Source: Nesterenkonia sp. (GTDB lineage Bacteria > Actinomycetota > Actinomycetes > Actinomycetales > Micrococcaceae). Taken from it: DNA of 64,000 nt. Location of the stretch: contig NZ_JAJUJJ010000005.1 in assembly GCF_029265375.1 (NCBI RefSeq), positions 1 to 64,000 on the forward strand. The letters are read 5' to 3'. The position numbers were made by a program, and so were the translations under genes. Below are positions 30,429 to 40,421 of this stretch, piece by piece. Positions within the stretch are counted from its first letter, which is position 1, and each line of letters opens with the position of its first letter. The notes beneath the pieces were generated by a model, which saw only the letters and a program-made list of their open reading frames with translations, was not told the DNA's origin and did no database searches.

Positions 30429-31309
30429 GACAACCTCTCTTGTTGACGCGGTGAGATGACGATGCGCTTGCGGCCGCCGCGCGGTGCGGCCGAGCTGGAT
30501 CTGCTGCCCGCAGTGGTGCGGGAGGCCCGCTCGGCAGCGAGCTTCTCTCGACCGACGGGTACGTGGGTGGTGCAGACATGTGCGCCTGCTGCCTGGGTGG
30601 AGAGCCGCCGGACATCGACGTTGAGGAGCCGCGCGATCATCGCTGTCTCCTCTTCACAGAACACCGGGTGGGCTGCTGCTATTTCCTGGATCGGACAGTG
30701 GCCCTGGCACAGTTGGGTGGACTGCATGGCCAGCACCGGGCTGTCCCGGCCCACCAGGCGGGTGAATCCGGCGAAGCCTTCCGCATTGAAGGCCGCCGCG
30801 AGCTTCTCAGTCCGCTCATCCAAGTCTTCGACGCCCTGCAAGTGAGCTGCGTGCTTCTCCTCGAACCGCGCAAAATATGCCCGGGCCAGGGTGCGGGCCG
30901 CTTCGGTGTCCACGGCCTGCTGGTCCCCGGCGCCCACGCCGCCTTCGGAGAGCTCGGTGGCTGCTGAGCTGTGCTCCTGCAGTACGCTCAGAGCGGTGCG
31001 GACAAGGTTGAGGTAGTCGTCCCCGAGCACCTGCTGGCCGCGGGAGGAGATCACATAGCGGCGCGAGGGCCGGCCGGCTCCCCGGCGCCGTCCGGCGACG
31101 TTCTTGATCTCCACGATGCCCTGCTCGGTCATCGCGTCCAGGTGCCGGCGCACCGCCGCGGCGGTCAGGTTCAGCTTCCGCCCCAGCTGAGCCGCGCTGA
31201 TCGGTCCCTCTTCGACCACCAGCTGCAGCACGCGTTCGCGGGTGGAGCCGTCGGACTCGCGTGCGCCGAGCTCCTCGGCTGCCGCATCCGTCTCGACGTT
31301 GAATTTCAT
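30425..31309 (-). CDS. sufR: Helix-turn-helix transcriptional regulator, SufR-like (Fe-S sensing repressor of suf)
   Basis: N-terminal wHTH ([24 protein letters not shown]), C-terminal Cys cluster C-x3-C...C (LCQGHCPI...VFCEE); first gene of the suf operon. Confidence 0.88.
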   Translation of the reverse strand: MKFNVETDAAAEELGARESDGSTRERVLQLVVEEGPISAAQLGRKLNLTAAAVRRHLDAMTEQGIVEIKNVAGRRRGAGRPSRRYVISSRGQQVLGDDYLNLVRTALSVLQEHSSAATELSEGGVGAGDQQAVDTEAARTLARAYFARFEEKHAAHLQGVEDLDERTEKLAAAFNAEGFAGFTRLVGRDSPVLAMQSTQLCQGHCPIQEIAAAHPVFCEEETAMIARLLNVDVRRLSTQAAGAHVCTTHVPVGREKLAAERASRTTAGSRSSSAAPRGGRKRIVISPRQQERLS

Positions 31310-31374
31310 GAGTCTATTATGACCTATTCAAAACTGCGGATCCAGCAAGGTCGGCCTAAGTAGGACTCGCAATG

Positions 31375-31391
31375 TTCTACAAGCCGTAGAA
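31375..31391. promoter_or_regulatory. BlaI-like operator TTCTACA-AGC-CGTAGAA upstream of ABC exporter genes
   Basis: Same 17-bp geometry as 12187-12203, with 13 of 17 positions identical and both half-sites conserved; just 5' of the ABC ATPase start. Confidence 0.6.
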
Positions 31392-31408
31392 AACGCTAGA
31401 CTGGTGCG

Positions 31409-32359
31409 GTGCCGTCCTCCACCCCCTGCCTGACCCTGACCCAGGTGCGCTATGCCGTGGGATCTGCCCGCAGCGCCGCAGGAGTCACTGAGATCCTCGC
31501 CGGGGTGGACCTGACGGCCCGGCGCGGTGAAGTCACCGCCGTCATCGGTCCCAACGGAGCGGGAAAGACCACCACGCTGGGCTGTGCCCAGGGCCTGCTG
31601 CGGCCCTCGGCGGGAACGGTGCGGCTGCTGGGGGCTGATCCTTACCGGGCCGATGCGCGGCTGCGCGCCCGGGTCGGGGTGATGCTGCAGGACGGTGGCC
31701 TGCCGCAGGCGGTGACCCCGGCCGTCCTGCTTGGCCATGTGGCGCGGCTGCACGCCGATCCATGGCCGCTGCCGGATCTGGTGGAGCGGCTGGATATGTC
31801 CCGGTTCCTCACCACCGGGATTCGCCGGCTCTCCGGGGGTCAGCGGCAGCGCGTGGCCCTGGCGGCGGCTCTGATCGGCCGGCCAGAGGTGGTCTTCCTC
31901 GACGAGCCCTCAGCAGGTCTGGATCCTGAGTCGCGGCAGATGGTCTTCGAACTCATCGAGCACCTGCGCTCCGCGGGCATCGGCATTGTGCTCACCACCC
32001 ATCTGCTGCAGGAGGCTCAGCAGCTGGCCGACTCTGTGTTCATCCTCAAGGACGGCACGGTGGTGCGCCACGGCACCATCAGCGAACTGACCGCCGAATC
32101 GCAGACCCGCCCGGCGCGGCTGGTCTTCGCCGCCTCGCGCAGACTCTCCGAGGCGGAGCTGGCCGCCGCGCCGCTGGCCGTGGAGCTCGACGGCGAGCTC
32201 AACCGTCCCGGCGCCCGCTGGGCGGTGACGGGGCTGACATCTCCGCAGGATCTGGGACGGCTGGCCGCGTGGTGGGAGCAGATAGGAATGATGCCGGCCG
32301 AGATGACCTTCGAATCCCGCACATTGGAGGACGTCTTTTGGGAGGTGTCCGCCCGGTGA
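31409..32359 (+). CDS. ABC transporter ATP-binding protein (exporter type)
   Basis: GPNGAGKTTTLGCAQGL, LSGGQRQRVALAAALIGRPEVVFLDEPSAGLDPES. Confidence 0.92.
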   Translation: MPSSTPCLTLTQVRYAVGSARSAAGVTEILAGVDLTARRGEVTAVIGPNGAGKTTTLGCAQGLLRPSAGTVRLLGADPYRADARLRARVGVMLQDGGLPQAVTPAVLLGHVARLHADPWPLPDLVERLDMSRFLTTGIRRLSGGQRQRVALAAALIGRPEVVFLDEPSAGLDPESRQMVFELIEHLRSAGIGIVLTTHLLQEAQQLADSVFILKDGTVVRHGTISELTAESQTRPARLVFAASRRLSEAELAAAPLAVELDGELNRPGARWAVTGLTSPQDLGRLAAWWEQIGMMPAEMTFESRTLEDVFWEVSAR

Positions 32360-33117
32360 GCCGTGCTGCAGACCTCAGCCCTCAGCCCTCGGCTCCGGCG
32401 CCGGCGCTGCGCCGGGTCCTGGCTCACGGGCGGTACGAGACCCGCAATACTCTGCGCAATGGGGAGCAGCTGCTGGTCTCGATCGTGCTGCCGCTGCTGG
32501 TGCTCATCGGGATCCACCGGCTGGGCCTGCTGGCCGGCAGCGGCGGCATCGACGCCGTCGCGCCGGGAGTGCTGGCGCTGGCGGTGATGGCCTCGGCCTT
32601 CACCGGACAGGGGATCGCCACCGGATTTGAGCGCCAGTACGGAGTGCTGGCCTATCTGGCCACCACTCCCCTGGGCCCGACCGGCCTGATCCTGGGCAAA
32701 GCCGTCGCGGTGCTCAGCGTCATCGTGGTGCAGGTGCTGGTGCTGGGCTCCACCGCCTGGGCGCTGGGCTGGTCACCTTCGCCGGCGGGCCTGCTGTGGC
32801 TGGGGATCGGCCTGGTGACCGGCGCCTGCGCCTTCACCGCGCTGGGGCTGCTGCTGGCCGGCACTGTGCGTGCAGAAGCCACCCTGGCCATCACCAACCT
32901 GGCCTGGGTGCTCATGGGCGCCGCCGGCGGGGCAGTCTTCCCGCTGCATCACGAGGGTCCCGCCGGAGTGCTGCTTCTGCTGCCGTCTGCCGCCCTGGGT
33001 GAGGCGGCGCGCACCGCCTCCGCTGAGGGCTCTGCACCCCTGGTGGAGATTCTTATTCTTGCGGGGTGGGCCGTGGCGGCCGTCCTCGCCGCACGTCGCT
33101 GGTTCCGCTGGAGATAG
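32356..33117 (+). CDS. ABC transporter permease (ABC-2 type)
   Basis: Six or so TM segments, GTGA overlap with the ATPase stop. Confidence 0.85.
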   Translation: MSRAADLSPQPSAPAPALRRVLAHGRYETRNTLRNGEQLLVSIVLPLLVLIGIHRLGLLAGSGGIDAVAPGVLALAVMASAFTGQGIATGFERQYGVLAYLATTPLGPTGLILGKAVAVLSVIVVQVLVLGSTAWALGWSPSPAGLLWLGIGLVTGACAFTALGLLLAGTVRAEATLAITNLAWVLMGAAGGAVFPLHHEGPAGVLLLLPSAALGEAARTASAEGSAPLVEILILAGWAVAAVLAARRWFRWR

Positions 33118-34095
33118 GTGAACACAATGCTGTCCAGACTCCCTACCCGCATCACGCGAACAACCCTCGCGCTGGCCTGGGCCACCCTGCTGAGCAATAT
33201 CGCGATCATCCTCACCGGCGGAGCGGTGAGGCTGACCGATTCCGGCCTCGGCTGCCCTGAGTGGCCGCGCTGCACGGCCGAGTCGTGGGTGTCGACTCCG
33301 GAGATGGGCATCCACGGAGCCATCGAATTCGGCAACCGGCTGCTGACCTACGTGCTGATCGCCATCAGTGTGGCGATGTTCCTGGCCGTGGTGAGGCTGT
33401 GGGAGACCCATCGCGCCTTGGTGGTGCGCACCCTGATCATCGGTTTCGGCATCCCGATGCAGGGAGTCATCGGTGGCTTCACCGTCTGGACGGACCTGAA
33501 CCCCTGGGTGGTGGCGCTGCACTTCATCGTCTCGTCGGGTCTGGTGATGGTCGCCACCCAGCTGCTGGGCCGGATTCGGCTGGAGCTGCACCACCAGGGC
33601 CGGGTCGGCCAGCCTCTGGTGGACGGCCAGCGGGACGGCCTGACCGCCGGTCTCGCAGCAATTCAGCTGGCGGCCGCCTGGGCTGCGGTGGTAATTGGGA
33701 CCAAGGTCACCGGCACCGGTCCGCATGCTGGGGATCCCGGTGCTCCGCGGCACGCCTTCGACCCGGAGCTGGTCACCCGGCTGCATGTGGTGCCGGTCTA
33801 CATCCTCTGCGCCGCCGCCGTGGTGATCCTGCTGCGTCAGCGCCGACTGTCCGCTTCACCGGGCCAGCGCCGGGCAGCATGGTTTCTGCTGGGGGTGATC
33901 CTCTTCCAGGGGCTGATCGGCTACTGGCAGCACCTCACGGGGCTGCCGATTGCCCTGGTCTGGCTGCATATGCTCGGCTCGGCCGCCGTCATCGCAGCGG
34001 CCACAGCAGTGTTCGACCGGTACCGGGCCGCCTACCGCACCCGCGGAACAGATGCGCAGGCGGTGCCCGCTCAGCGTTCCACTGTGTCGTCGTAG
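33118..34095 (+). CDS. ctaA: Heme A synthase CtaA/COX15
   Basis: GGAVRLTDSGLGCPEWPRC, FGNRLLTYVLI, VALHFIVSSGLV, LHVVPVYIL, LTGLPIALVWLHMLGS. Confidence 0.9.
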   Translation: MNTMLSRLPTRITRTTLALAWATLLSNIAIILTGGAVRLTDSGLGCPEWPRCTAESWVSTPEMGIHGAIEFGNRLLTYVLIAISVAMFLAVVRLWETHRALVVRTLIIGFGIPMQGVIGGFTVWTDLNPWVVALHFIVSSGLVMVATQLLGRIRLELHHQGRVGQPLVDGQRDGLTAGLAAIQLAAAWAAVVIGTKVTGTGPHAGDPGAPRHAFDPELVTRLHVVPVYILCAAAVVILLRQRRLSASPGQRRAAWFLLGVILFQGLIGYWQHLTGLPIALVWLHMLGSAAVIAAATAVFDRYRAAYRTRGTDAQAVPAQRSTVSS

Positions 34096-35357
34096 ACGCT
34101 GATCGTGCCGGAGTAGTTGGACACCCAGACCGTGCCGGTGTGCACGTCGTAGGTCACGCCGATCGGAAGGCTTCCGGTGCTCAGCCGGTCGATCTCCTCC
34201 AGCGTCTCGGCGTCGAACTTGGAGACCGTGGCCTCGTCGTAGTTCACCACGTACAGCGCCGTGCCGTCTGCCGAGATGGCCATGCTGCGCGGTTCGGCGC
34301 CGGTGGCCGTACTGTCTGTGATCTCCCCGGTCTCCGGGTTCATGCGCAGCAGCTGGTTCGCGCCGGCCACCGTGATGTAGATGTTCTCACCCGCAGCATC
34401 GCGCACCAGGTGCCGCGGCCGCTGCCCGGTCTGGGCGATGACCTCTGAATCGCCGGTCTCCAGGTCCACTCGGTAGATCTCGTGGGCGAACATCGCGGTG
34501 ACGAACGCGGTCCGGTTGTCGTCCATGACCACGATTCCCCGCGGCTGCGAGTTCAGCGGGATCCGCATCGTCTCCTCTGCGGCGTCGACGTCGACCACTG
34601 AGAGGTCATGATCGCACCAGTTGGAGACCAGCAGCGTCTCGCCGTCGGGGGTCATCTCCACATACTTCGGCACCCGGCCCACTTCGATGAACTGGTCCCA
34701 GTCCTGGGCCTCGACGCTGTAGCGGTAGACCGCGCTGGGGGCGATCGCATCTCCTGCCTGGCAGAGGTCTTCGGCATCGGCGCCGAGTCCGGCGAGCCGG
34801 TACTGGGAGACGTAGGCGTGCTGCCCGTCCGGGGTCCACACCGCCTCCACCGGTGCGCCCTCCACAGTGTCGGGATACCCCTCAACGCCGAACTCCGCCG
34901 GGCTGATGGAGTCCGAAAGCTCCTGAACGAGCTCGCGCGAGGTCGTGTCGTAGACGGTGATCGTGTTCTGGTACATCATGTTGCTGGCGATCGCCAGGCC
35001 GTGACCATTGGCCACGACGGACTTCGGTGAGATGACCGGTTCACTGATGGTGTCCACCAGTTCCATTGTGGTGGTGTTGGCCGCCGGCCATTCGGGCGTC
35101 TGCTGCTGCGCCTCGGTCTGGTCGTCTGCCGAGGCGTCATCGCCGTCGTCGGTGTCCCCGGTGTCCTCGGCAGCGTCGTCCCCTTCGCCGGTGCCGCCGT
35201 CGTCGCTTTCCTCGCCGGTGTCCTCCAGCTGGGGGGCGGGGATAGTCCCGTCCTCGACGTCGTGGGAGTCATCGCCGCCGGCGCAGCCGCTCAGTGCCAG
35301 CAGACTGACCATTCCCAGCGCGATGCCGCGGCAGACTGCGGCAGAGTGCTCAACCAT
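34071..35357 (-). CDS. YncE-like beta-propeller lipoprotein
   Basis: Signal peptide with lipobox LALSGC, acidic low-complexity linker, repeated propeller blades (GQRPRHLVRDAAGENIYITVAGANQLLRMN; GAEPRSMAISADGTALYVVNYDEATVSKFD). Confidence 0.82.
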   Translation of the reverse strand: MVEHSAAVCRGIALGMVSLLALSGCAGGDDSHDVEDGTIPAPQLEDTGEESDDGGTGEGDDAAEDTGDTDDGDDASADDQTEAQQQTPEWPAANTTTMELVDTISEPVISPKSVVANGHGLAIASNMMYQNTITVYDTTSRELVQELSDSISPAEFGVEGYPDTVEGAPVEAVWTPDGQHAYVSQYRLAGLGADAEDLCQAGDAIAPSAVYRYSVEAQDWDQFIEVGRVPKYVEMTPDGETLLVSNWCDHDLSVVDVDAAEETMRIPLNSQPRGIVVMDDNRTAFVTAMFAHEIYRVDLETGDSEVIAQTGQRPRHLVRDAAGENIYITVAGANQLLRMNPETGEITDSTATGAEPRSMAISADGTALYVVNYDEATVSKFDAETLEEIDRLSTGSLPIGVTYDVHTGTVWVSNYSGTISVYDDTVER

Positions 35358-35395
35358 AGTGGTGATCCCCCGGATGCTCAGGCGGTGGCTGCGCC

Positions 35396-35797
35396 TCACA
35401 TGCGCAGCTGAACTGTCCCTGCGATTCTGTCATGGGCACCGCGTCCATCGGCGGAGATCACCAGCACCGGCACCACCAGAAGCATTAGAGCTGTGCGAAG
35501 CAGCGCCCGGTGCGGGCCCGGAGCCGAGTGGCCGCGGACCACCTGGATCCGCACCAGCCGCTTGCCGATGGTCACCCCCAGCAGGCCGGTCAGAGCCACG
35601 TGGAGCAGCACGAAGATGCCCAAGGTGGCCCAGACGTCATAGGCGAACCACGTCACAGAGATCAGCGAGGCGATCCCCCAGTCGATGAAGACCGCCAGGA
35701 CGCGTCGTCCCCAGGGCGCCAGTGAGCCGGGTCCGGAGGCGGGAAGACCCAGTTCATCGCCGGGCCAGCGGTGGGAGTCGTCATCTGCGGAAGCCAC
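35396..35797 (-). CDS. RDD family membrane protein
   Basis: APWGRRVLAVFIDWGIASLISVTWF...LLGVTIGKRLVRIQVV, just upstream of glnA as in many actinobacteria. Confidence 0.88.
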   Translation of the reverse strand: MASADDDSHRWPGDELGLPASGPGSLAPWGRRVLAVFIDWGIASLISVTWFAYDVWATLGIFVLLHVALTGLLGVTIGKRLVRIQVVRGHSAPGPHRALLRTALMLLVVPVLVISADGRGAHDRIAGTVQLRM

Positions 35798-35845
35798 CGT
35801 GACAGTCTAGTCCGCACGCCGCCCCGGCACGGCCGGGCAGATTCT

Positions 35846-35883
35846 GTAACATGCCCGAAACAATTGCGTGACCGCGGGGAAAC
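35846..35883 (+). promoter_or_regulatory. GlnR box upstream of glnA (GTAAC-n6-GAAAC-n6-GTGAC-n6-GAAAC)
   Basis: Exact match to two gTnAc-n6-GaAAc half-modules separated by 6 bp, ending 65 bp before the glnA ATG. Confidence 0.88.
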
Positions 35884-35948
35884 CAGGACCTCGCTAGGCT
35901 GAGAGGCACACTCCCCACAGCAGACACCGACCAAGGAGCACCAGACGC

Positions 35949-37373
35949 ATGTTTTCCAGTCCTGAGGAAGTCCTGACGTTCATCAAGGAAGAGGGAGTGA
36001 AGTTCGTCGACGTGCGCTTCACCGATCTTCCTGGGAGCCAGCACCATTTCAACGTTCCCGCTCACACGGTGGACCTCGACTTCTTTGAGGAGGGCCAGCT
36101 CTTCGACGGCTCCTCCATCCGCGGCTTCCAGGGCATCCAGGAATCGGACATGCAGCTGATCCCCGATGTCGCCACCGCCTTTGTGGACGAGTACCGGGTG
36201 GAGAAGACCCTGGCGATGACCTTCTCCATCGTCAACCCGCGCACCGGCGAGCCCTACGGCCGCGACCCCCGCGGTGTGGCGCAGAAGGCCGAGGACTACC
36301 TGGCCTCATCCGGCATCGCCGACACCGCCTTCTTCGCCGCAGAGGCCGAGTTCTTCCTGTTCGACGACGTCAAGTACCAGTCCTCTCCCGAGGCGTCCTT
36401 CTACGCGCTGGGTGCAGAGGAGGCATCCTGGACCTCCGGCGATGAGATTCCCGGCGGGAATCTGGGCCACAAACTGCCCACTAAGGGCGGCTATTTCCCG
36501 GTGACTCCCCAGGACAAGACCGCCGATGTGCGTGACGCGATCGTGCTGGCCCTGGAGGCCGCCGGGCTGTCAGTGGAGCGCTCCCACCATGAGGTGGGCA
36601 GCCCCGGCCAGCAGGAGATCAACTACAAGTTCAATACCCTGACCCACTCTGCCGACGACCTGCAGAAGTTCAAGTACGTGGTGAAGAACACCGCCGATCA
36701 GTTCGGCAAGGCCGCCACGTTCATGCCTAAGCCTGTCTTCGGGGAGAATGGCTCCGGTATGCACTGCCACCAGTCGCTGTGGAACGGCGGGGAGCCGCTG
36801 TTCTTCGACGAGAAGGGTTACGGCAACCTCTCCGACACCGCGCGCTGGTACATCGGCGGTCTGCTCAAGCACGCCCACGCGGTGCTGGCGTTCACCAACC
36901 CGACGGTGAACTCCTATAAGCGCCTGGTCAAGGGCTACGAGGCCCCGGTCTCGCTGGTCTACTCCCAGGGCAACCGGTCTGCTGCCATTCGGATTCCGAT
37001 CACCGGCTCCAACCCGAAGGCCAAGCGCCTGGAGTTCCGCGCTCCGGACGCCTCGGGCAACCCCTACCTGACCTTCGCCGCGCAGCTGATGGCTGGACTC
37101 GACGGGATCCGCAACCGGATTGAGCCGCATGAGCCGGTGGACAAGGACCTCTATGAGCTGCCTCCCGAGGAGCTGAAGGATATCCCGCAGGCGCCCGGCT
37201 CGCTGGATGAGGCGCTGAACGCCCTGGAGGCCGACCACGAGTTCCTGCTGGAGGGCGGTGTGTTCACCGAGGATCTGATCCAGGCGTGGCTGGACTATAA
37301 GCGTGAAGAGGAGATCGAGCCGCTGAATCTGCGGCCGAACCCCTACGAGTTCGAGCTGTACTTCAGCGTCTGA
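35949..37373 (+). CDS. glnA: Type I glutamine synthetase GlnA1
   Basis: Full-length [32 protein letters not shown], adenylylation-site-like DLYELPPEE. Confidence 0.95.
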   Translation: MFSSPEEVLTFIKEEGVKFVDVRFTDLPGSQHHFNVPAHTVDLDFFEEGQLFDGSSIRGFQGIQESDMQLIPDVATAFVDEYRVEKTLAMTFSIVNPRTGEPYGRDPRGVAQKAEDYLASSGIADTAFFAAEAEFFLFDDVKYQSSPEASFYALGAEEASWTSGDEIPGGNLGHKLPTKGGYFPVTPQDKTADVRDAIVLALEAAGLSVERSHHEVGSPGQQEINYKFNTLTHSADDLQKFKYVVKNTADQFGKAATFMPKPVFGENGSGMHCHQSLWNGGEPLFFDEKGYGNLSDTARWYIGGLLKHAHAVLAFTNPTVNSYKRLVKGYEAPVSLVYSQGNRSAAIRIPITGSNPKAKRLEFRAPDASGNPYLTFAAQLMAGLDGIRNRIEPHEPVDKDLYELPPEELKDIPQAPGSLDEALNALEADHEFLLEGGVFTEDLIQAWLDYKREEEIEPLNLRPNPYEFELYFSV

Positions 37374-37390
37374 TCGGACTGGCCCGTGTG

Positions 37391-37419
37391 CGGCCCCGCG
37401 CCTGTGCGGTGCGGGGCCG
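37391..37419. terminator. Hairpin CGGCCCCGC-N11-GCGGGGCCG between convergent glnA and tauE-like genes
   Basis: Perfect 9-bp stem about 18 nt after the glnA stop. Confidence 0.7.
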
Positions 37420-37451
37420 TTCGCGTATCCGGGGTCCTGTGGAACGCGGGC

Positions 37452-38186
37452 TCACACCAGCAGATGCACGGCGCCTACGGCGGTGAGGACCAGCACCAGC
37501 CGGTCGAAGAGCCGCTGGGATATCCGCGGTGCCAGCCAGCGGCCGAAGAAGGCGGTGCCGGCCACCAGCGGGACCAGAACAGCCGAGAGAGCCAGGATTT
37601 CCCAGGTGAGCAGCCCGATACTGATGTGAAAGGGCAGCTTGGACAGATTCACCGCGAAGAAGAAGTAGGCGGCGGTGCCCAGGAATGTGGTCACCGGCAT
37701 CCGCATCGCCAACAGGTACATGCTCATCACCGGTCCGGCAGCATTGGCGACCATAGTGGTGAATCCGCCCATCCATCCGTAACCCATACCGGCCAGCCGC
37801 CCTGGCCCCGGACGGTCCTTGCGGCGGCGCCACAGCGTGAGCGCCAGCATGCCCAGCAGAATCACGCCGATCACCCGGCGCACCACAGCATCGGAGGACA
37901 CTGCCAGGAACCCGGCTCCCACCATCAGTCCGAGAAGTACCGGAAGCACGAGCCGGCGCAGCGCAGCCCAGTCGACGTCGCGCCGGTACATCCAGACCGC
38001 GAAGAGGTCACCCACCAGCAGCAGCACCAGCAGCGCGGCAGTGGACTGGCGAGCATCCAGTGCCGCGGCGAAGGCCGCCACCGCCAAGGTGCCGGCCCCA
38101 GGCACTGCGGTTTTGGACAGGCCCACGATCAGCGCGCCGGCGCACACCAGTGCCCAGCTGAGGGCCGTGAGCTCAGGCAGCGTCAC
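37452..38186 (-). CDS. TauE/SafE family sulfite exporter-like permease
   Basis: Multiple TM segments; GLSKTAVPGAGTLAV and GYGWMGGFTTMVANAAGPVMSMYLL motifs. Confidence 0.88.
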   Translation of the reverse strand: MTLPELTALSWALVCAGALIVGLSKTAVPGAGTLAVAAFAAALDARQSTAALLVLLLVGDLFAVWMYRRDVDWAALRRLVLPVLLGLMVGAGFLAVSSDAVVRRVIGVILLGMLALTLWRRRKDRPGPGRLAGMGYGWMGGFTTMVANAAGPVMSMYLLAMRMPVTTFLGTAAYFFFAVNLSKLPFHISIGLLTWEILALSAVLVPLVAGTAFFGRWLAPRISQRLFDRLVLVLTAVGAVHLLV

Positions 38187-39229
38187 AGCTGCGTCGGGCG
38201 GATCATCGTCACACCCGCCTGGGCGTCTGCGGGCTGGTCCATGCGCGGCAGCAGCCTCGCGGCCTCCGCCAGGCCCACCGTCCGGCCCACCAGCTGCTGG
38301 GGGTCCAGCCGTCCCTGCGCGATCAGCTTGAGCATCTCCGGGTACTCGCCGGCGGCCATTCCGTGGCTGCCGAAGAGATCCAGCTCCCAGGCGATCACCC
38401 GGTCCATCGGGACCCGTGGGTGGCCCTCCACCGGCGGCAGCAGGCCGATCTGCACATGCCGACCTCTGCGGCGCAGGCTCATCATCGCATCCGTGCAGGT
38501 CTGCTCACTGCCGACAGCATCCACCGCCACATCGGCTCCGCCTCCGGTCAGCTCAGCGATTGCGCCGGCGGCCGGTTCCTCAGTGACCAGCACCGTCTCC
38601 TCAGCCCCGAGCCTGGCCGCCAGCCGCAGTGCGGCCGGGTTCCGGTCTGCTGCGATCACCCGCGCGCCCAGGGCATGGCCGATCATCACCGCGCTCAGAC
38701 CCACCCCTCCAGCACCTATGACGGCGAGCGTCTCCCCGGCAGACAGCCGGGCCCGGCTGGTCAGACCGCGGTAGGCGGTGGCGAAGCGGCAGCCCAGGCT
38801 GGCAGCCGCGATATCGCTGACGTCATCAGGCACGGCCACCAGATTCGCCTCAGCAGCGTGCAGCGCCACCTGCTCAGCGAAGGAGCCGAAGTGGGTGAAC
38901 CCGGGCTGCTGCTGGTGCGGACACACCTGCGGATCGCCCCGGCTGCACCAGGTGCAGGCGCCGCAGCCGCAGACGAAGGGCACGGTGACCCGCTGCCCCA
39001 CGCGCCAGCTGCGCACGCCCTCCCCCACGGCTGAGATGGTTCCGGCCAGCTCGTGGCCCGGTATATGGGGCAGCTGGATCTGGTCGTGGCCGGCCCAGGC
39101 ATGCCAGTCGCTGCGGCACAGTCCGGTGGCGGACACATCGACCACCACTCCGCCCGCAGGCGGCTGGGGAGCCGGCACCTCACGGACCTGAGGTTCGACG
39201 CCGATCGCGTCGATGACGACTGCCCGCAT
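38183..39229 (-). CDS. Zinc-dependent medium-chain alcohol dehydrogenase
   Basis: TGLCRSDWHAWAGHD, PHIPGHELAGTISAVGEGV, CGCGACTWCSRGDPQVC, VIGAGGVGLSAVMIG. Confidence 0.92.
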   Translation of the reverse strand: MRAVVIDAIGVEPQVREVPAPQPPAGGVVVDVSATGLCRSDWHAWAGHDQIQLPHIPGHELAGTISAVGEGVRSWRVGQRVTVPFVCGCGACTWCSRGDPQVCPHQQQPGFTHFGSFAEQVALHAAEANLVAVPDDVSDIAAASLGCRFATAYRGLTSRARLSAGETLAVIGAGGVGLSAVMIGHALGARVIAADRNPAALRLAARLGAEETVLVTEEPAAGAIAELTGGGADVAVDAVGSEQTCTDAMMSLRRRGRHVQIGLLPPVEGHPRVPMDRVIAWELDLFGSHGMAAGEYPEMLKLIAQGRLDPQQLVGRTVGLAEAARLLPRMDQPADAQAGVTMIRPTQL

Positions 39230-39230
39230 C

Positions 39231-40391
39231 TCAGGCCAACGGGCCCAGCAGGTGATTGGCCAGGGTGCGGTGGGCGGATTCGTCGTCGCTGGGGTGGTGG
39301 ATTCCAGCCAGCGCATCCCGGTAGAGCCTGCTCAGCTCGGTGGTCCGGTGGTACTGAGCGCCGCCGCTGACCCCCAGCGCAGCGTCCAGCACCGCCCTGG
39401 CAGTGCGGGTGGCGCAGGTGCGCAGAGTCACCAGGCGGGGGAACCACGCGGCACCGTGTTCCACCCCGGATTCGACTTCGGCGGCGACACACCGCAGCTG
39501 GGCGTCCAGTGCCAGCTGCTGCAGCTGGGCCTCGGCCAGCTTGTAGCGGATATCGGGGTCCTGATCCAGCGAGGCTCCGGTGTTCAGCGAGCGTCGGGAG
39601 GCTGCGTGCTCGGCTCCCAGGGCCAGCGCGCGGTCGCCGAGTCCGGTGTAGACCGCCGCCAGCAGCGTGAGGAAGGAGGCGAAGATGGCGAAGACCAGCG
39701 GGTCAGGGTTCGGCCCCACCGGCAGCCGCCTCACAATGCGCTGCGCAGGCACGCGCGCACCCTCCAACGCGGTGGCGTGGGACTGGGTGGCCCGCATGCC
39801 GAGCATGTCCCAGTTCTCGATGGTGCTCCAACCTGGGGCTTCCCGCTCCAGGAAGCCGAAGATCAGCGGCTTCTCCCCCTCTGCACCGGTGGCGGCGGTG
39901 TCCTTGCCGAACAGCCCCAGACGGGTCCAGACCGGCGCCAGGGTGGTGAACACCTTGGTGCCGGTGAAGCTGACCGACCCGTCTGGGTGCACCTCGGCGT
40001 CGGTGGTGGAGTCGAACAGCACCGCATCATTGCCCGCCTCCGAGATGCCGAAGGCGAAGATGTGACCCTCCGCGGTCTCGGTGATGACCTGCTGGAACTC
40101 GTCATGGCCGCTGCGGACCATCAGTCGGGCCGCTGTCACCCAGACGTGGTGCATATTCACCGCCAGCGCGGTGGCCGACGCATAGGAGGCCAGCAGCCGC
40201 TGCGCCTCCACCACCTGGTCGAAGCTCCATCCCAGTCCGCCCTGCTCGGCGGGCACCAGTGCGGCCAGGTACCCGGCGGTCTTCAGGTCCTCCAGGTCCT
40301 GGTAGCAGAACTCATTGCGCTCGTCGTACCCGTCGGCACGCTGCCGGATCGTCTCCAGCAGCTCGCTGCTCAGCACTGCCTGCACACTCAC
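39231..40391 (-). CDS. Acyl-CoA dehydrogenase family protein
   Basis: GYLAALVPAEQGGLGWSFDQVVEAQRLLA, FTGTKVFTTLAP, WDMLGMRATQSHATALEGARVPA. Confidence 0.88.
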   Translation of the reverse strand: MSVQAVLSSELLETIRQRADGYDERNEFCYQDLEDLKTAGYLAALVPAEQGGLGWSFDQVVEAQRLLASYASATALAVNMHHVWVTAARLMVRSGHDEFQQVITETAEGHIFAFGISEAGNDAVLFDSTTDAEVHPDGSVSFTGTKVFTTLAPVWTRLGLFGKDTAATGAEGEKPLIFGFLEREAPGWSTIENWDMLGMRATQSHATALEGARVPAQRIVRRLPVGPNPDPLVFAIFASFLTLLAAVYTGLGDRALALGAEHAASRRSLNTGASLDQDPDIRYKLAEAQLQQLALDAQLRCVAAEVESGVEHGAAWFPRLVTLRTCATRTARAVLDAALGVSGGAQYHRTTELSRLYRDALAGIHHPSDDESAHRTLANHLLGPLA

Positions 40392-40421
40392 TGTCTGGCT
40401 CCTTCCCAGTCCGCCGCGCCG

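Noticed and set aside
34976-35272. Low-complexity DDGDDAS/TGDTDDGD tract as a functional repeat array
   Set aside because: It is a typical acidic lipoprotein linker with no regular period at the DNA level.
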